NCBI RefSeq assembly: GCF_003260015.1
Contig: NZ_QCXS01000004.1
Coordinates: forward strand, 124,001 to 188,000
Length of the DNA stretch: 64,000 nucleotides
Direction of reading: 5' to 3'
Origin: Nakamurella deserti
GTDB lineage: Bacteria > Actinomycetota > Actinomycetes > Mycobacteriales > Nakamurellaceae
Part shown: positions 17,062-25,334 of the stretch, in pieces
Layout: every line of letters begins with the position of its first letter
Position numbering within the stretch: the first letter of the stretch is position 1
Made by a program: the position numbers and the translations under genes
The notes under the pieces: generated by a model
Seen by the model: only the letters and a program-made list of their open reading frames with translations
Told to the model about the DNA's origin: nothing
Databases searched by the model: none

Positions 17062-17133
17062 TCAGTGCCGGGGCGCATCCACGAACCGGCCGCCCCGCCG
17101 ACTCAGTGCCGGGGCGCGTCCACGAACCGGCCG
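17062..17133. repeat. Duplicated gene tail, 31-bp direct repeat
   Basis: Bases 17062-17092 repeat 17103-17133 with one mismatch in 31. The right copy is the last ten codons (including the stop) of the RidA-asparaginase gene. The left copy lies just beyond the stop, so the gene end has been duplicated in tandem with a 10-base gap. This is a slippage or recombination trace and has no obvious function. Confidence 0.85.
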
Positions 17134-17999
17134 ATGGTGGTGTCCTTGCGGACCGCGTCGGCGGCGAAGATGCGACCGCTCATGGCGATCCAGACACCCG
17201 GCGGCATCGTCTGCAGGGCCGCGACGGCCAACCCCAGGTTGAAGGCGGCGTCGGAGTCGGTCATCCGCGCGGGCACCATCGCCCCGGTCAGAACCACCAC
17301 CCGGTCCGCGACGTCGGACAGCACGGTGGCGGTGTCGACCATCGTGTCGGTGCCGTGGGTGATCAGCACCCGGTCGGCCGGTGCGGCCAGCACGTGCCGA
17401 CGGATCAGCGCCCGGTCTTCGTCGGTCAGGTCGAGACTGTCCTTGCCGCAGACCGCCTCGACGCTGAGGTCCAGCCAGGACCGCCCGGTCGCGAGGATCG
17501 CCGGCACCATCGGGTCGCCGATCTCCAGTTCGCCGGCGACCGAGTACTCCTTGTCGATGGTGCCGCCGGTGGCGATGACGTGCACCCGCAGGTCACCGGT
17601 CACCGCGCGCCGGGTCGGCGATGCGACCGCGGCCACCGCGTCAAGCTCGATCCGCGCTCCGAACGGCAACTGCGCCACCGCGACGCAGGTGCGGGCCGGC
17701 CGGGGCTCGCCCAGCGTGGCGACGTAGACCTCGTCCATCGCCGGCCGGTCGGCCATGTCCACCAGGTAGACGGTCACCTTGACCAGGTCGGCGGTCGTCA
17801 GGTCCTCGGCGGACAGCGCGGCGGTGAGGTTCGCGAACGCCTGCCGCGCCTCAGCCACCACCCCGCCCGCCACGATGTCGCCGCCCGCGACCCCGAGCTG
17901 CCCGGCCACGAACAGCACGTCGCCCGCGCGGCGCACCGTGCTGTAGGGGTGCTGGGCATCGGAGAAGCGGCGCGGCGCGGTCCCGGGAGTCGGTGTCAT
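17103..17999 (-). CDS. RidA-asparaginase domain fusion protein
   Basis: 298 residues with two enzyme domains. Residues 1-~128 are a complete RidA/YjgF imine deaminase. It keeps the reactive-imine-binding Arg (R103 in ARTCVAV) and Glu (E118 in RIELDAVA). Residues ~137-298 are the N-terminal catalytic domain of L-asparaginase, with TGGTIDK (144-150) and HGTDTM (215-220, Thr217-Asp218). The usual C-terminal asparaginase domain is absent. The position of the catalytic Lys in E. coli AnsB (before VxxGAM) is Arg here (R233). ATG 17999 starts directly at the RidA domain. Confidence 0.85.
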   Translation of the reverse strand: MTPTPGTAPRRFSDAQHPYSTVRRAGDVLFVAGQLGVAGGDIVAGGVVAEARQAFANLTAALSAEDLTTADLVKVTVYLVDMADRPAMDEVYVATLGEPRPARTCVAVAQLPFGARIELDAVAAVASPTRRAVTGDLRVHVIATGGTIDKEYSVAGELEIGDPMVPAILATGRSWLDLSVEAVCGKDSLDLTDEDRALIRRHVLAAPADRVLITHGTDTMVDTATVLSDVADRVVVLTGAMVPARMTDSDAAFNLGLAVAALQTMPPGVWIAMSGRIFAADAVRKDTTIGRFVDAPRH

Positions 18000-18063
18000 G
18001 CCGACGATCATCCCGCGGAACGCCCGAGGTGCCCGCCCGGCACAGCGGCGGCATGATCGGAGG

Positions 18064-18927
18064 ATGTTCGAGGGTTTCGTCACCGAGCGCGTCGACGTCG
18101 GCGAGGCCGAACTGCTCGTCCGCCACGGGGGCGAGGGTCCCCCTTTGGCGCTGCTGCACGGACACCCCCGGACGTCGGCCACCTGGCACCGCGTCGCGCC
18201 GCGGCTCGTCGCGGCCGGCTTCACCGTGGTCTGCCCCGACCTGCGCGGCTACGGCCGCTCACGCGGGCCGGATCCCGCTCCGGACCACCGGCCGCACAGC
18301 AAGCGCGTCGTCGCGGGCGACATCGCCGCCCTGATGACCCGTCTCGGGCACCCGACGTTCGCGGTGGCCGGCCACGACCGGGGCAGCTACGTCGCCCTGC
18401 GGCTGACCCTGGACCATCCGCGGCGGGTGACCCGGCTGGCGATGCTGGACGGCATCCCGATCACCGAGCACCTGTCCCGGATGGGCCCGGAGTTCGCCAC
18501 CCGCTGGTGGCACTGGTTCTTCTTCGCCCAGCCGGACATCCCGGAGCGGGTCATCACCGCCGATCCGGACGCCTGGTACCGCGCCGATCCGGCGGTGATG
18601 GGTGCGGACAACCACGCCGAGTTCCGCGCGGCCACCCGCGACCCGCGGGTGGTGCGGGCGATGCTCGAGGACTACCGGGCGGGGCTCACCGTCGACCGGG
18701 CCGACGAGGCGGCCGACCGCGCCGCGGGGGTGGGCGTCGACGTCCCGCTGCTGGTGCTGTGGTCGCTGCGTGACGACCTCGCACAGCTCTACGGTGACCC
18801 GCGGGCGGTCTGGGCCGGCTGGGCGGCCGATGTCCGCGGGCACGGCATCGACTCGGGTCACCACATGGCCGAGGAGGCACCGGAGGAGCTCGCAGCGGCG
18901 CTCGCCGGGTTCTTCGCCGGGCGGTGA
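18064..18927 (+). CDS. Alpha/beta hydrolase related to haloacetate dehalogenase
   Basis: 287 residues. The nucleophile elbow is GHDRGSY with Asp105 as nucleophile, which separates it from esterases and fits the haloalkanoate dehalogenase/epoxide hydrolase branch. HGHPRTSATW is the oxyanion loop, and SGHHMAEE gives the general base His. WHWFFFAQPDIP (H150, W151) matches the halide-pocket HW pair of fluoroacetate dehalogenases. However, the second carboxylate-binding Arg of that group (HDRGxR) is Tyr here, so the substrate may differ. ATG 18064 is close to the preceding divergent gene, with which it shares a promoter region. Confidence 0.82.
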   Translation: MFEGFVTERVDVGEAELLVRHGGEGPPLALLHGHPRTSATWHRVAPRLVAAGFTVVCPDLRGYGRSRGPDPAPDHRPHSKRVVAGDIAALMTRLGHPTFAVAGHDRGSYVALRLTLDHPRRVTRLAMLDGIPITEHLSRMGPEFATRWWHWFFFAQPDIPERVITADPDAWYRADPAVMGADNHAEFRAATRDPRVVRAMLEDYRAGLTVDRADEAADRAAGVGVDVPLLVLWSLRDDLAQLYGDPRAVWAGWAADVRGHGIDSGHHMAEEAPEELAAALAGFFAGR

Positions 18928-18953
18928 CGACGTTCCCGGCCCACGATGAGGGC

Positions 18954-19373
18954 ATGGGACCCGACCGCGCGCAACTCCGGCAGATCGTGCTGGACACCAC
19001 CGACGCCCGCGGGCTGGCCGAGTTCTACCGGCAGCTGCTGGGCCTGGTCTATCGGCCGGGTGACGAGCTCCCGCCCGACGGGGACGACGTCCGGGGCCGC
19101 GACTGGCTGGTGCTGCGTGACCCGGCGGGTGGCGTGTCGGTGGCGTTCCAGCAGGTGGCGGGACTGCCGCGGGCGACGTGGCCGACCGGTGACCGTCCGC
19201 AGCAGCTGCACCTCGATCTGACCGTGCGCGGTGTCGCAGCCCTGGACGCCGAACACCGGCGCATCCTCGGGCTCGGCGCGACCCTGCTGTCCGACCGCGC
19301 CGACGATCCCGAGGAACCGTTGCGCGTCTACGCCGATCCCGCCGGCCACCCGTTCTGCGTCTTCGTCGCCTGA
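18954..19373 (+). CDS. VOC-family protein
   Basis: 139 residues of the glyoxalase-like fold. QIVLDTTDARGLAEFYRQLL opens the first module and RVYADPAGHPFCVFV closes the second. The start is uncertain: ATG 18954 has GAGGG just upstream, whereas a GTG at 18924 would overlap the hydrolase stop (GTGA) and add ten residues. Its position 26 bases after the hydrolase suggests one transcript. No substrate is evident, and actinobacterial members are mostly uncharacterised. Confidence 0.82.
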   Translation: MGPDRAQLRQIVLDTTDARGLAEFYRQLLGLVYRPGDELPPDGDDVRGRDWLVLRDPAGGVSVAFQQVAGLPRATWPTGDRPQQLHLDLTVRGVAALDAEHRRILGLGATLLSDRADDPEEPLRVYADPAGHPFCVFVA

Positions 19374-19448
19374 GGGCCGCCCCGCCCGAGGGACACATCG
19401 CCCGAGGACCGCGCGACAGGGGTGGTGAGCAGCGGCACACCGAATTAC

Positions 19449-19524
19449 TTGACCGGTACAGTCGGCCGCCGTTACCGTGGTGGCAGTCCTTCTGTAGCGG
19501 TACAGAAGCCCGACCCCCGAGGAG
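19449..19524 (+). promoter_or_regulatory. Promoter and hairpin leader of the small ORF
   Basis: A promoter-like pair TTGACC (19449-19454) and TACCGT (19473-19478) would start transcription near 19485. The perfect inverted repeat CTTCTGTA-GCGG-TACAGAAG (19489-19508) would then form the very 5' end of the RNA. The ribosome site GAGGAG lies at 19519-19524. CGGTACAG also occurs as a direct repeat at 19454-19461 and 19498-19505, so the element could be an operator instead of, or as well as, an RNA hairpin. Confidence 0.5.
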
Positions 19525-19529
19525 TTCCC

Positions 19530-19715
19530 GTGCAGTACAGCCCGACCTTCCACGTGATGGCCCTCAGCGCTCAGCAGCGTGAGTTCGACCTCGTCCGGCC
19601 CGACGGACCCACCGTCGCCGAGCGCCCCGCCGGCCGCCTGCGGACCGTCCTGGGCCGCGGCCTCCCGTCCCGGGTGCACCTCCCCCGCGCCACCCGCCGG
19701 CACGCCACCGCCTGA
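19530..19715 (+). CDS. Small basic protein, unknown function
   Basis: 61-residue ORF that I do not recognise. It starts at GTG 19530, five bases after a good GAGGAG. The N-terminus, QYSPTFHVMALSAQQREFDLV, carries the only hydrophobic residues; the rest is Arg-rich (GRLRTVLGRGLPSRVHLPR). There is no signal peptide or membrane segment. The ordered promoter-hairpin-ribosome site arrangement upstream is the main reason to treat it as real. A regulatory leader peptide or small nucleic-acid-binding protein is possible but unsupported. Confidence 0.5.
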   Translation: MQYSPTFHVMALSAQQREFDLVRPDGPTVAERPAGRLRTVLGRGLPSRVHLPRATRRHATA

Positions 19716-19809
19716 GACTCCGGTGCGGGCCCCGCGGACGGTGACCGTCCGGGGACGACGGGTCGGTCCCGCCCCCCGGGCGGCGCCGGATCGGCTTCGC
19801 GCCGACAGC

Positions 19810-19823
19810 TGTGACCGCTACCG
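19810..19823 (+). promoter_or_regulatory. Possible LacI-type operator before the LacI gene
   Basis: TGTGACCGCTACCG lies 30 bases before the start of the LacI-family gene. It has the central CG typical of LacI operators and matches 11 of 14 bases with TGTGAACGCTAACA upstream of the GH51 gene (62765-62778). Autoregulation is suggested but not shown. Confidence 0.35.
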
Positions 19824-19853
19824 TCGTCCTCACCGACGAGGGAAGGTGGGCCG

Positions 19854-20921
19854 GTGGGCCGCGTGACGCTGCAGACCGTGGCCGACAAGGTCGGCGTCAG
19901 CCGGATGACGGTGTCCAACGCGTTCTCCCGTCCCGACCAGCTCTCCGCGCCGCTGCGCGACCGGATCCTCGCCGCGGCCGCCGACCTGGGCTACATCGGC
20001 CCCGACCCCGCCGCCCGGGCGCTGGCCCGTGGCACCACCAGCACCGTCGGCATCGTGTTGACCTCGCTGGTGCAGAGCGCTTTCGCCGACGAGGTCGCCA
20101 CGGCGTTCCTCGGCGCCATCGCCAGCGAGCTCGCGCCGTCCGGATTGTCGCTGACCCTGCTCTCCACCGTCGAGACCGCCGGCCGGGTCCCGGCGCGCGA
20201 CGTGCCGATGGACGGCGCCGTGGTCTTCCACTGCGATCCGCGGTCGCCCGCACTGGACTGGCTGCAGCGCCGCCGGCTGCCGATGGTCTACGTGGACCAG
20301 ATCCCCGCGCCCGACATCCCGAGCGTCAACGTGGACGACCGCGGCGGCGCCCGCGCCGGCGCCGAGCACCTGCTCGGCCTGGGTCACCGCCGGATCGGCA
20401 TCGTGAGCGCCGACATCGTGCCGCCGTACGGCGTGGTCAGCGGGGGCGGGGCACCCGACCGGCAGTCCTACGTCGCCTACGAACGCATCGCCGGCTGGCG
20501 GGAGGTGCTCACCGCGGCCGGGGTCGAGCCGGTCGTCGTGAACCGCCCGCACCCCACCGAGGGTGACGGCTACGAGGCGCTGGAGGCCCTGCTCGACGCC
20601 GACCCGTCCGTCACCGGGGTGCTCTGCTTCGCCGACACCCTCGCCCACGGGGTCATGCTCGCCGCCCAGAACCGCGGACTCGTGCTCCCGCAGGACCTCT
20701 CGGTGGTGGGGTTCGACGACAACCCGCTGGCGTCCCGGTTGCGCCCGGCCCTGACGACGGTCCGGCAGGACGTGCACGCGAAGGGCCGGCTGGCGGCCAG
20801 TGCGCTCGTCGAGCTCGTCGAGGCGGCCCGCTCCGACGAGCCGCCGGCCGCGGTCGCTGCCCAGATCGTGCTGCCCACCGAACTCGTGGTCCGGGAGAGC
20901 ACCGCGGCGCCACGGTCGTGA
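19854..20921 (+). CDS. LacI-family transcriptional regulator
   Basis: 355 residues. The N-terminal LacI helix-turn-helix and hinge are clear: TLQTVADKVGVSRMTVSNAF, then LGYIGPDPAARALARG. The periplasmic-binding-protein-like effector domain follows, with TSTVGIVLTSL, SVNVDDRGGARAGAEHLLGLG and DLSVVGFDDNPLASRLRPAL. Effectors of this family are usually sugars. Start is GTG 19854. No sugar transporter or glycosidase lies beside it, but the GH51 enzyme at 57228 has a similar candidate operator. Confidence 0.92.
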   Translation: MGRVTLQTVADKVGVSRMTVSNAFSRPDQLSAPLRDRILAAAADLGYIGPDPAARALARGTTSTVGIVLTSLVQSAFADEVATAFLGAIASELAPSGLSLTLLSTVETAGRVPARDVPMDGAVVFHCDPRSPALDWLQRRRLPMVYVDQIPAPDIPSVNVDDRGGARAGAEHLLGLGHRRIGIVSADIVPPYGVVSGGGAPDRQSYVAYERIAGWREVLTAAGVEPVVVNRPHPTEGDGYEALEALLDADPSVTGVLCFADTLAHGVMLAAQNRGLVLPQDLSVVGFDDNPLASRLRPALTTVRQDVHAKGRLAASALVELVEAARSDEPPAAVAAQIVLPTELVVRESTAAPRS

Positions 20922-20946
20922 CCGGCCCCCGGACTACGGTCGGCGC

Positions 20947-21537
20947 GTGGACATCCTCGACCCCGTCACCCTGTCCGGCGATCACGTGGTGCTCGAGCCC
21001 CTGTCGCACGACCATCTGGACGGCCTGATCACCGCCGTCGAGGACGGCGAGCTGTGGAGACTCAGCTACACCGCGGTGCCGAGTCCGGAGGGGATGGCCA
21101 CCGAGATCGACCGTCGGCTCGGCGAACACGCGGCCGGCCGGATGCTGCCGTTCACCGCTGTCCGGCGGGACACCGGTGCGGTGATCGGCATGACCACCTT
21201 CATGAACGTGGACACCCGGAACCGGCGGGTCGAGATCGGCTCGACGTGGAACGCCGTCTCCGCCCAACGCAGCGGTACCAACACCGAGAGCAAGCTGCTG
21301 CTGCTCGAACACGCCTTCGACACCCTGGACTGCATCGCCGTGGAGTTCCGCACGCACTGGCTCAACCTGCAGTCCCGGCGGGCCATCGAGAAGCTCGGCG
21401 CCAAACAGGACGGTGTGCTCCGCAGCCATCAGCGGATGGCGGACGGCTCGCTGCGCGACACCGTGGTGTTCTCGATCATCGCCGTCGAGTGGCCGGCCAT
21501 CCGCACCGAGTTGCGGCGGCGGCTCGCCGCGCACTGA
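20947..21537 (+). CDS. GNAT acetyltransferase (RimJ/RimL-like)
   Basis: 196 residues of the GNAT fold in the ribosomal-protein N-acetyltransferase-like group. The middle contains GMTTFMNVDTRNRRVEIGSTW, and the acetyl-CoA region is the unusual SAQRSGTNTESKLLLLEHAF. The hallmark NLQSRRAIEKLGAKQDGVLR comes near the C-terminus. The GTG at 20947 places the conserved first strand (VTLSGDHVVLEPL) correctly. It is 25 bases after the LacI gene and could share its transcript. Substrate unknown. Confidence 0.87.
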   Translation: MDILDPVTLSGDHVVLEPLSHDHLDGLITAVEDGELWRLSYTAVPSPEGMATEIDRRLGEHAAGRMLPFTAVRRDTGAVIGMTTFMNVDTRNRRVEIGSTWNAVSAQRSGTNTESKLLLLEHAFDTLDCIAVEFRTHWLNLQSRRAIEKLGAKQDGVLRSHQRMADGSLRDTVVFSIIAVEWPAIRTELRRRLAAH

Positions 21538-21592
21538 CGCGGCGCGTCGGGCACCGCGACCCTGGCGGGACGGCGGATCGCCGACACCGGAC

Positions 21593-23194
21593 TCAGCGGC
21601 CGGGGCGTTGCCCGCCACGACCGGGACCGCCGCCCGCGGTGTATTCGCCGGCGACGACGGTGCCGACCGTGGTGGCGCCGTCCAGCGTGCCCGACCCGAG
21701 GCCCGCTGACACGTCCGCGGTCGCGCCGGTGGACACCGTGTACGTCTGGCTCGCGACGATGTCCGCCGACGAGAAAACAAGCGACTGGGTGGATTTGGTG
21801 GGGACGAAGGTCGCGACGACGGTGCCTGCGCTGTCGGAGAGCGAGACCACGGAGCCGGCGGGCACCGCCGAGCCGAAGCTCACCTGCACCGACGACTGCG
21901 GCGACGCGACGGCGGGCGTGACCACCATTCCGGCGCTGCCGGCCGCCGCCAGGGTGCCACCGCTGACGGTGAGCTCACCGTTGACGTCCAGCGCTCCGTT
22001 GCCGCTGCCGGCGGGCCCGTTGACCACCACGGTGCCGCCACTGACGACGGCCGAGCCGTTGGAGTCCAGACCGTCGCCCTCGGCGGTGATCGTCACGCTG
22101 CCGCCGCTGATCTCGACCAGCTGCGCACCGGCCTGCTCTCCACCGGTGGCGGTGCCGCCGGCCGCGTTGACGCCGTCGTCGGTGGAGGTCACGTCGACCG
22201 TCCCACCGGACACGGCGATGGTCATGGCCTCGAGGCCCTCGGTGGACCCCGTGACGGTGACGGTGCCGCCGGTGACGCCGAGCTGATCGACGGCCTTGAT
22301 CCCGTCGTCGCCGGCCGCGACGGTGAGCGAGCCACCGCTGACCAGCAGCCAGCCCAGGTCGGCGTCCTCGTCGTTGTCCGACGTCACGCCGTCGCCCCCG
22401 GCGGTGACGGTGTGACTGCCGTCGAGCAGGGCCAGGTAGTCCTTGCCCCTGATGCCGTCGTCGACCGCATCGACGGTCACGGTGCCGGATGCGAGGACCA
22501 GTCCGTCCTTGCTCACGATGCCGTCGGCGTACCGGCCCTGGACGGTCAACGCGCCGCCGCCGGCGATGGTCAGGTCCGCCATCGAGTACAGCGCGGCATC
22601 CGGCGCGTCGTCGGCGGTGTCGGCGTAGGACGCGGCGTCGTCGAGGCTGTTGGCGCTGCCGTCGGCCAGGTACAGGATCGCTTCGTCCGCGCTGGTCACC
22701 ACGAACGCCGATCCGGTGGAGCTGGACACCGACACCCCGTCCAGGATGACGCGCACGACGTCCTCCTCGCCGGCGGCCACCACGATCCGGCCGTCGGTCA
22801 GGCTGCCGCTGAGGCGGTAGGTGCCGGCGGCGGAGATGGTGACGGTGTCGGCGTCGACGGTGACCCCCGCGGCGGGGGTGGAGGCGTCGTCGGCCAGGGT
22901 CACCGCGACCTCGGAGGCGGTGTCCCAGGTGAGGTCGTCGCCGTCGAAATGGGTGGCCGCGGCGATGTCGGCGGCCACGGTCGTGACGACGGCCGCGGTC
23001 GCCGCGGTACCGGCCGACGACGTCCCGGTGGCGGACGACGAAGTGGCCGCGGTCGTCGACGAGGACGCGCTGGTACCGGCGCCGGTGGAGCTGATCTGCG
23101 AGCTCTCGGCGGTGGTGGTGGTCGCGGCCGAGCAGGCGCTCAGGGTGAGCACGGCGCCGGTGGCGAGAGAGGCGACGAGGGAGCGGAGACGCAT
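21593..23194 (-). CDS. Cthe_2159-like carbohydrate-binding lipoprotein
   Basis: 533 residues. The signal peptide ends in lipobox LSAC, and a long Ser/Thr/Ala linker follows. The body is a right-handed beta-helix type repeat: many strands of the form SGGTVTV..DDGI (for example VSGGSLTVAAGDDGIKAVDQ and ISGGSVTITAEGDGLDSNGS). This matches the Cthe_2159/DUF4353 family, known to bind acidic polysaccharide. The protein ends in a Gly/Arg-rich tail, GGGPGRGGQRPGR. It is the third gene after the phosphodiester glycosidase and GT2-GtrA genes, so it is probably part of a surface polysaccharide system. Confidence 0.85.
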   Translation of the reverse strand: MRLRSLVASLATGAVLTLSACSAATTTTAESSQISSTGAGTSASSSTTAATSSSATGTSSAGTAATAAVVTTVAADIAAATHFDGDDLTWDTASEVAVTLADDASTPAAGVTVDADTVTISAAGTYRLSGSLTDGRIVVAAGEEDVVRVILDGVSVSSSTGSAFVVTSADEAILYLADGSANSLDDAASYADTADDAPDAALYSMADLTIAGGGALTVQGRYADGIVSKDGLVLASGTVTVDAVDDGIRGKDYLALLDGSHTVTAGGDGVTSDNDEDADLGWLLVSGGSLTVAAGDDGIKAVDQLGVTGGTVTVTGSTEGLEAMTIAVSGGTVDVTSTDDGVNAAGGTATGGEQAGAQLVEISGGSVTITAEGDGLDSNGSAVVSGGTVVVNGPAGSGNGALDVNGELTVSGGTLAAAGSAGMVVTPAVASPQSSVQVSFGSAVPAGSVVSLSDSAGTVVATFVPTKSTQSLVFSSADIVASQTYTVSTGATADVSAGLGSGTLDGATTVGTVVAGEYTAGGGPGRGGQRPGR

Positions 23195-23208
23195 GGTGGA
23201 GGTCCTTG

Positions 23209-24321
23209 TCAGGGGTGGGGTCGGGCGGGGACGGAGGGCCGGGCGGCGGGCGGGCCCGCGTCCGGTGCGGGCGCGGGTGACGGCGAGACGCCGAGCCGGC
23301 CGGCGAAGACGTACCGGCTCTGCGCGGTGTAGCCGAGGACGGCGAGGGCGATCTCGGTGGCGACCTTGGCCACCGGGAGGGGTACGGCCAGCGCGGTGAG
23401 ACCGGCCAGCACGCTGTAGTTCACGGTCAGCAGGACGGCGACCAGGGCGGCGTAGCGCACCGCGGCGGGACCGACCGGCCGGCGCCCCTCCCGGTCGAAG
23501 ACGACCCGCCGGTTGACCGCGAAGTTGACCGTGGCGCTGAGCAACCGTGCTCCCAGCACCGACAGCAGCAGCGATCCGGTGAGCGCGGTCAGCGCCAGCA
23601 GCGCGACGGCGTCGATGGCGAAGGCGGTGAGGGAGGAGCCGGCGAACCGCAGCAGCGGCGCCCAGATGCGCACCGAGTCGACCACCGGCCGGAAGTGCGA
23701 CGAGCGGTTGTCGTCGAGGTAGACGGTGGCGATGTCGACGCCGGCGATGGACCGCCCGTCGCGGCACGCCTGCAGCAGCAGGTTCAGCTCGTACTCGTAG
23801 CGGTCACCCCGGACCGACCGGAGCCAGCCCAGCATCGCGGGCGGGTAGCCACGCAGGCCGGTCTGGGTGTCGTGCAGGCGCCGTCCCGTGGTCAGCCGGA
23901 ACAGCAGCCGCGTGGCGCCGTTGCCCAGACGGCTGCGCAGCGGGACGACGCCGGTGAACCGGCGTTCCCCGAGCACCATGTCGGCACCGGTGCTCCCGAC
24001 GGCGTCGGCGACCCGCAGGATGTCGCTGACGCGGTGCTGACCGTCGGCGTCGGCGCAGACGATCGTGCGGCCCGGCAACCGGTGGGCGATCTCGGCGAAG
24101 CCGGTCTTGAGCGCCTGACCCTTGCCGCGGTTGTCCGGCAACGTCAGCAGCAGGCAACCGAGGCCGGCTGCGGTGGCGAAGATCTCGCCGGAGCCCGGGC
24201 CGCTGCCGTCGTCGACGACGACCACGACCAGGTCGGGGTCGGCGGCGTGCAGACCGCGGATCAGCGTCAGCAGCTCGGGGCCGGGTTCGTAGGCCGGGAC
24301 CAGCACCACCGCGGCCGTCAC
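23209..24321 (-). CDS. Bifunctional family 2 glycosyltransferase / GtrA protein
   Basis: 370 residues, two domains. Residues 1-~215 are a GT2 transferase: VVLVPAYEPGPELLTLI, VVVVDDGSGPGSG, CADADGQH (DxD-type metal site) and the HDTQTGLRGYP acceptor loop. Residues ~220-345 are four membrane helices of GtrA type, with NFAVNRRVVF and YTAQSRYVF. Such fusions transfer a sugar to a lipid carrier and move it across the membrane. The tail is Pro/Ala-rich. The GTG start at 24321 overlaps the stop of the glycosidase gene (GTGA). Confidence 0.92.
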   Translation of the reverse strand: MTAAVVLVPAYEPGPELLTLIRGLHAADPDLVVVVVDDGSGPGSGEIFATAAGLGCLLLTLPDNRGKGQALKTGFAEIAHRLPGRTIVCADADGQHRVSDILRVADAVGSTGADMVLGERRFTGVVPLRSRLGNGATRLLFRLTTGRRLHDTQTGLRGYPPAMLGWLRSVRGDRYEYELNLLLQACRDGRSIAGVDIATVYLDDNRSSHFRPVVDSVRIWAPLLRFAGSSLTAFAIDAVALLALTALTGSLLLSVLGARLLSATVNFAVNRRVVFDREGRRPVGPAAVRYAALVAVLLTVNYSVLAGLTALAVPLPVAKVATEIALAVLGYTAQSRYVFAGRLGVSPSPAPAPDAGPPAARPSVPARPHP

Positions 24322-25334
24322 GACGGCCCCGCGAGCCAGAGGATGTCGGAGGTGCCGCGTTCGGAGTTCCTGCCGAGCGGGTTGTTGACCAGCCGACCGT
24401 CGAAGTACATGGTGGACGACCCGCCACCGTCGATGTTGTACGCGACGGTCGCCCCGAGCTCCTGGAAGAGGGCGGCGAACCCGGTCATCGTCACCCCGGC
24501 GCTGTAACCGTCGCTGCGGCCGTCGACGACGACCAGCACGAGGTGGTTGCGGTCGAGGAGCCCGACACCGGTGCGCGGCTGCCGCCCCTGGATGGAGTGG
24601 TTGCCGACGTTGGTGTCGACCTCGACGTCGTCGATGCCGTCCACGATGCGGCCGTCGACGAGCAGTGCGGGTCCGAACGACAGGGTGTGCCAGACCCCCT
24701 CGGCGACGAGACGGTCGGCGGTGGTGGTGGTCTCGTCGTAGACCGTCATCGACCCGTCACGGTGGAGGGCCAATCCGGCGCGGGCTCCGGCATTTCGGAA
24801 GGCGATACCGTTGCGGATGACGATTCCGGTGTCGCGGAAGCCGTAGTAGTCACCGTTGACGGCGAAGATCGCGTTGTTGTCCCTGGCGATGTCGGAGGTG
24901 TTCTCGACGATGTTCTCGCCGAAGCTGTCGTCGGCGAAAGCCGATCGCAGTACGGTCATGTCGCTCAGGATGAGATCGGCGACGAAGTAGGTGACCTTCT
25001 CCGCGCCCGATCCCGTGGTCACGGTCGAGATGCTGACCGACGCGGCGTCGGAGACGTAGGACGTGGCACCGACGACCGGGGCGCTGCCCGCATCCGTCGT
25101 CGGGACCGCCGCGACCGACGATGTCGCCGACGCGCCGGTCGCCGGAGCGGTGTAGGTGGACTGCAGGGCACTGACGTCGGAGACCTCGACGTGGTCGATG
25201 ACGAAGCGGTCCAGGGCCCAGGCGGTCGCTCCGCCGGCCGAGACGCCGGCGGCGACCGCGCCGCCGAGGAGAGCCCGCCGGAGGAACCGGCGGCGGGAGA
25301 CGTCGGGAGCTCCCGGCGGGGTGGTGGGTTCCAT
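24318..25334 (-). CDS. Tat-exported phosphodiester glycosidase (NAGPA domain)
   Basis: 338 residues. The twin-arginine signal SRRRFLRRALLGG (R14-R16) and a hydrophobic stretch precede a short linker. The NAGPA domain covers residues ~110-335: NAIFAVNGDYYGFRDTGIVI, GLLDRNHLVLVVVDGR, and the C-terminal YNIDGGGSSTMYFDG and NSERGTSDILW. In this family the domain cleaves phosphodiester-linked sugars; bacterial members sit in exopolysaccharide clusters. It heads a three-gene operon with GT2-GtrA and the beta-helix lipoprotein. Upstream lies a 25-bp repeat array. Confidence 0.9.
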   Translation of the reverse strand: MEPTTPPGAPDVSRRRFLRRALLGGAVAAGVSAGGATAWALDRFVIDHVEVSDVSALQSTYTAPATGASATSSVAAVPTTDAGSAPVVGATSYVSDAASVSISTVTTGSGAEKVTYFVADLILSDMTVLRSAFADDSFGENIVENTSDIARDNNAIFAVNGDYYGFRDTGIVIRNGIAFRNAGARAGLALHRDGSMTVYDETTTTADRLVAEGVWHTLSFGPALLVDGRIVDGIDDVEVDTNVGNHSIQGRQPRTGVGLLDRNHLVLVVVDGRSDGYSAGVTMTGFAALFQELGATVAYNIDGGGSSTMYFDGRLVNNPLGRNSERGTSDILWLAGPS

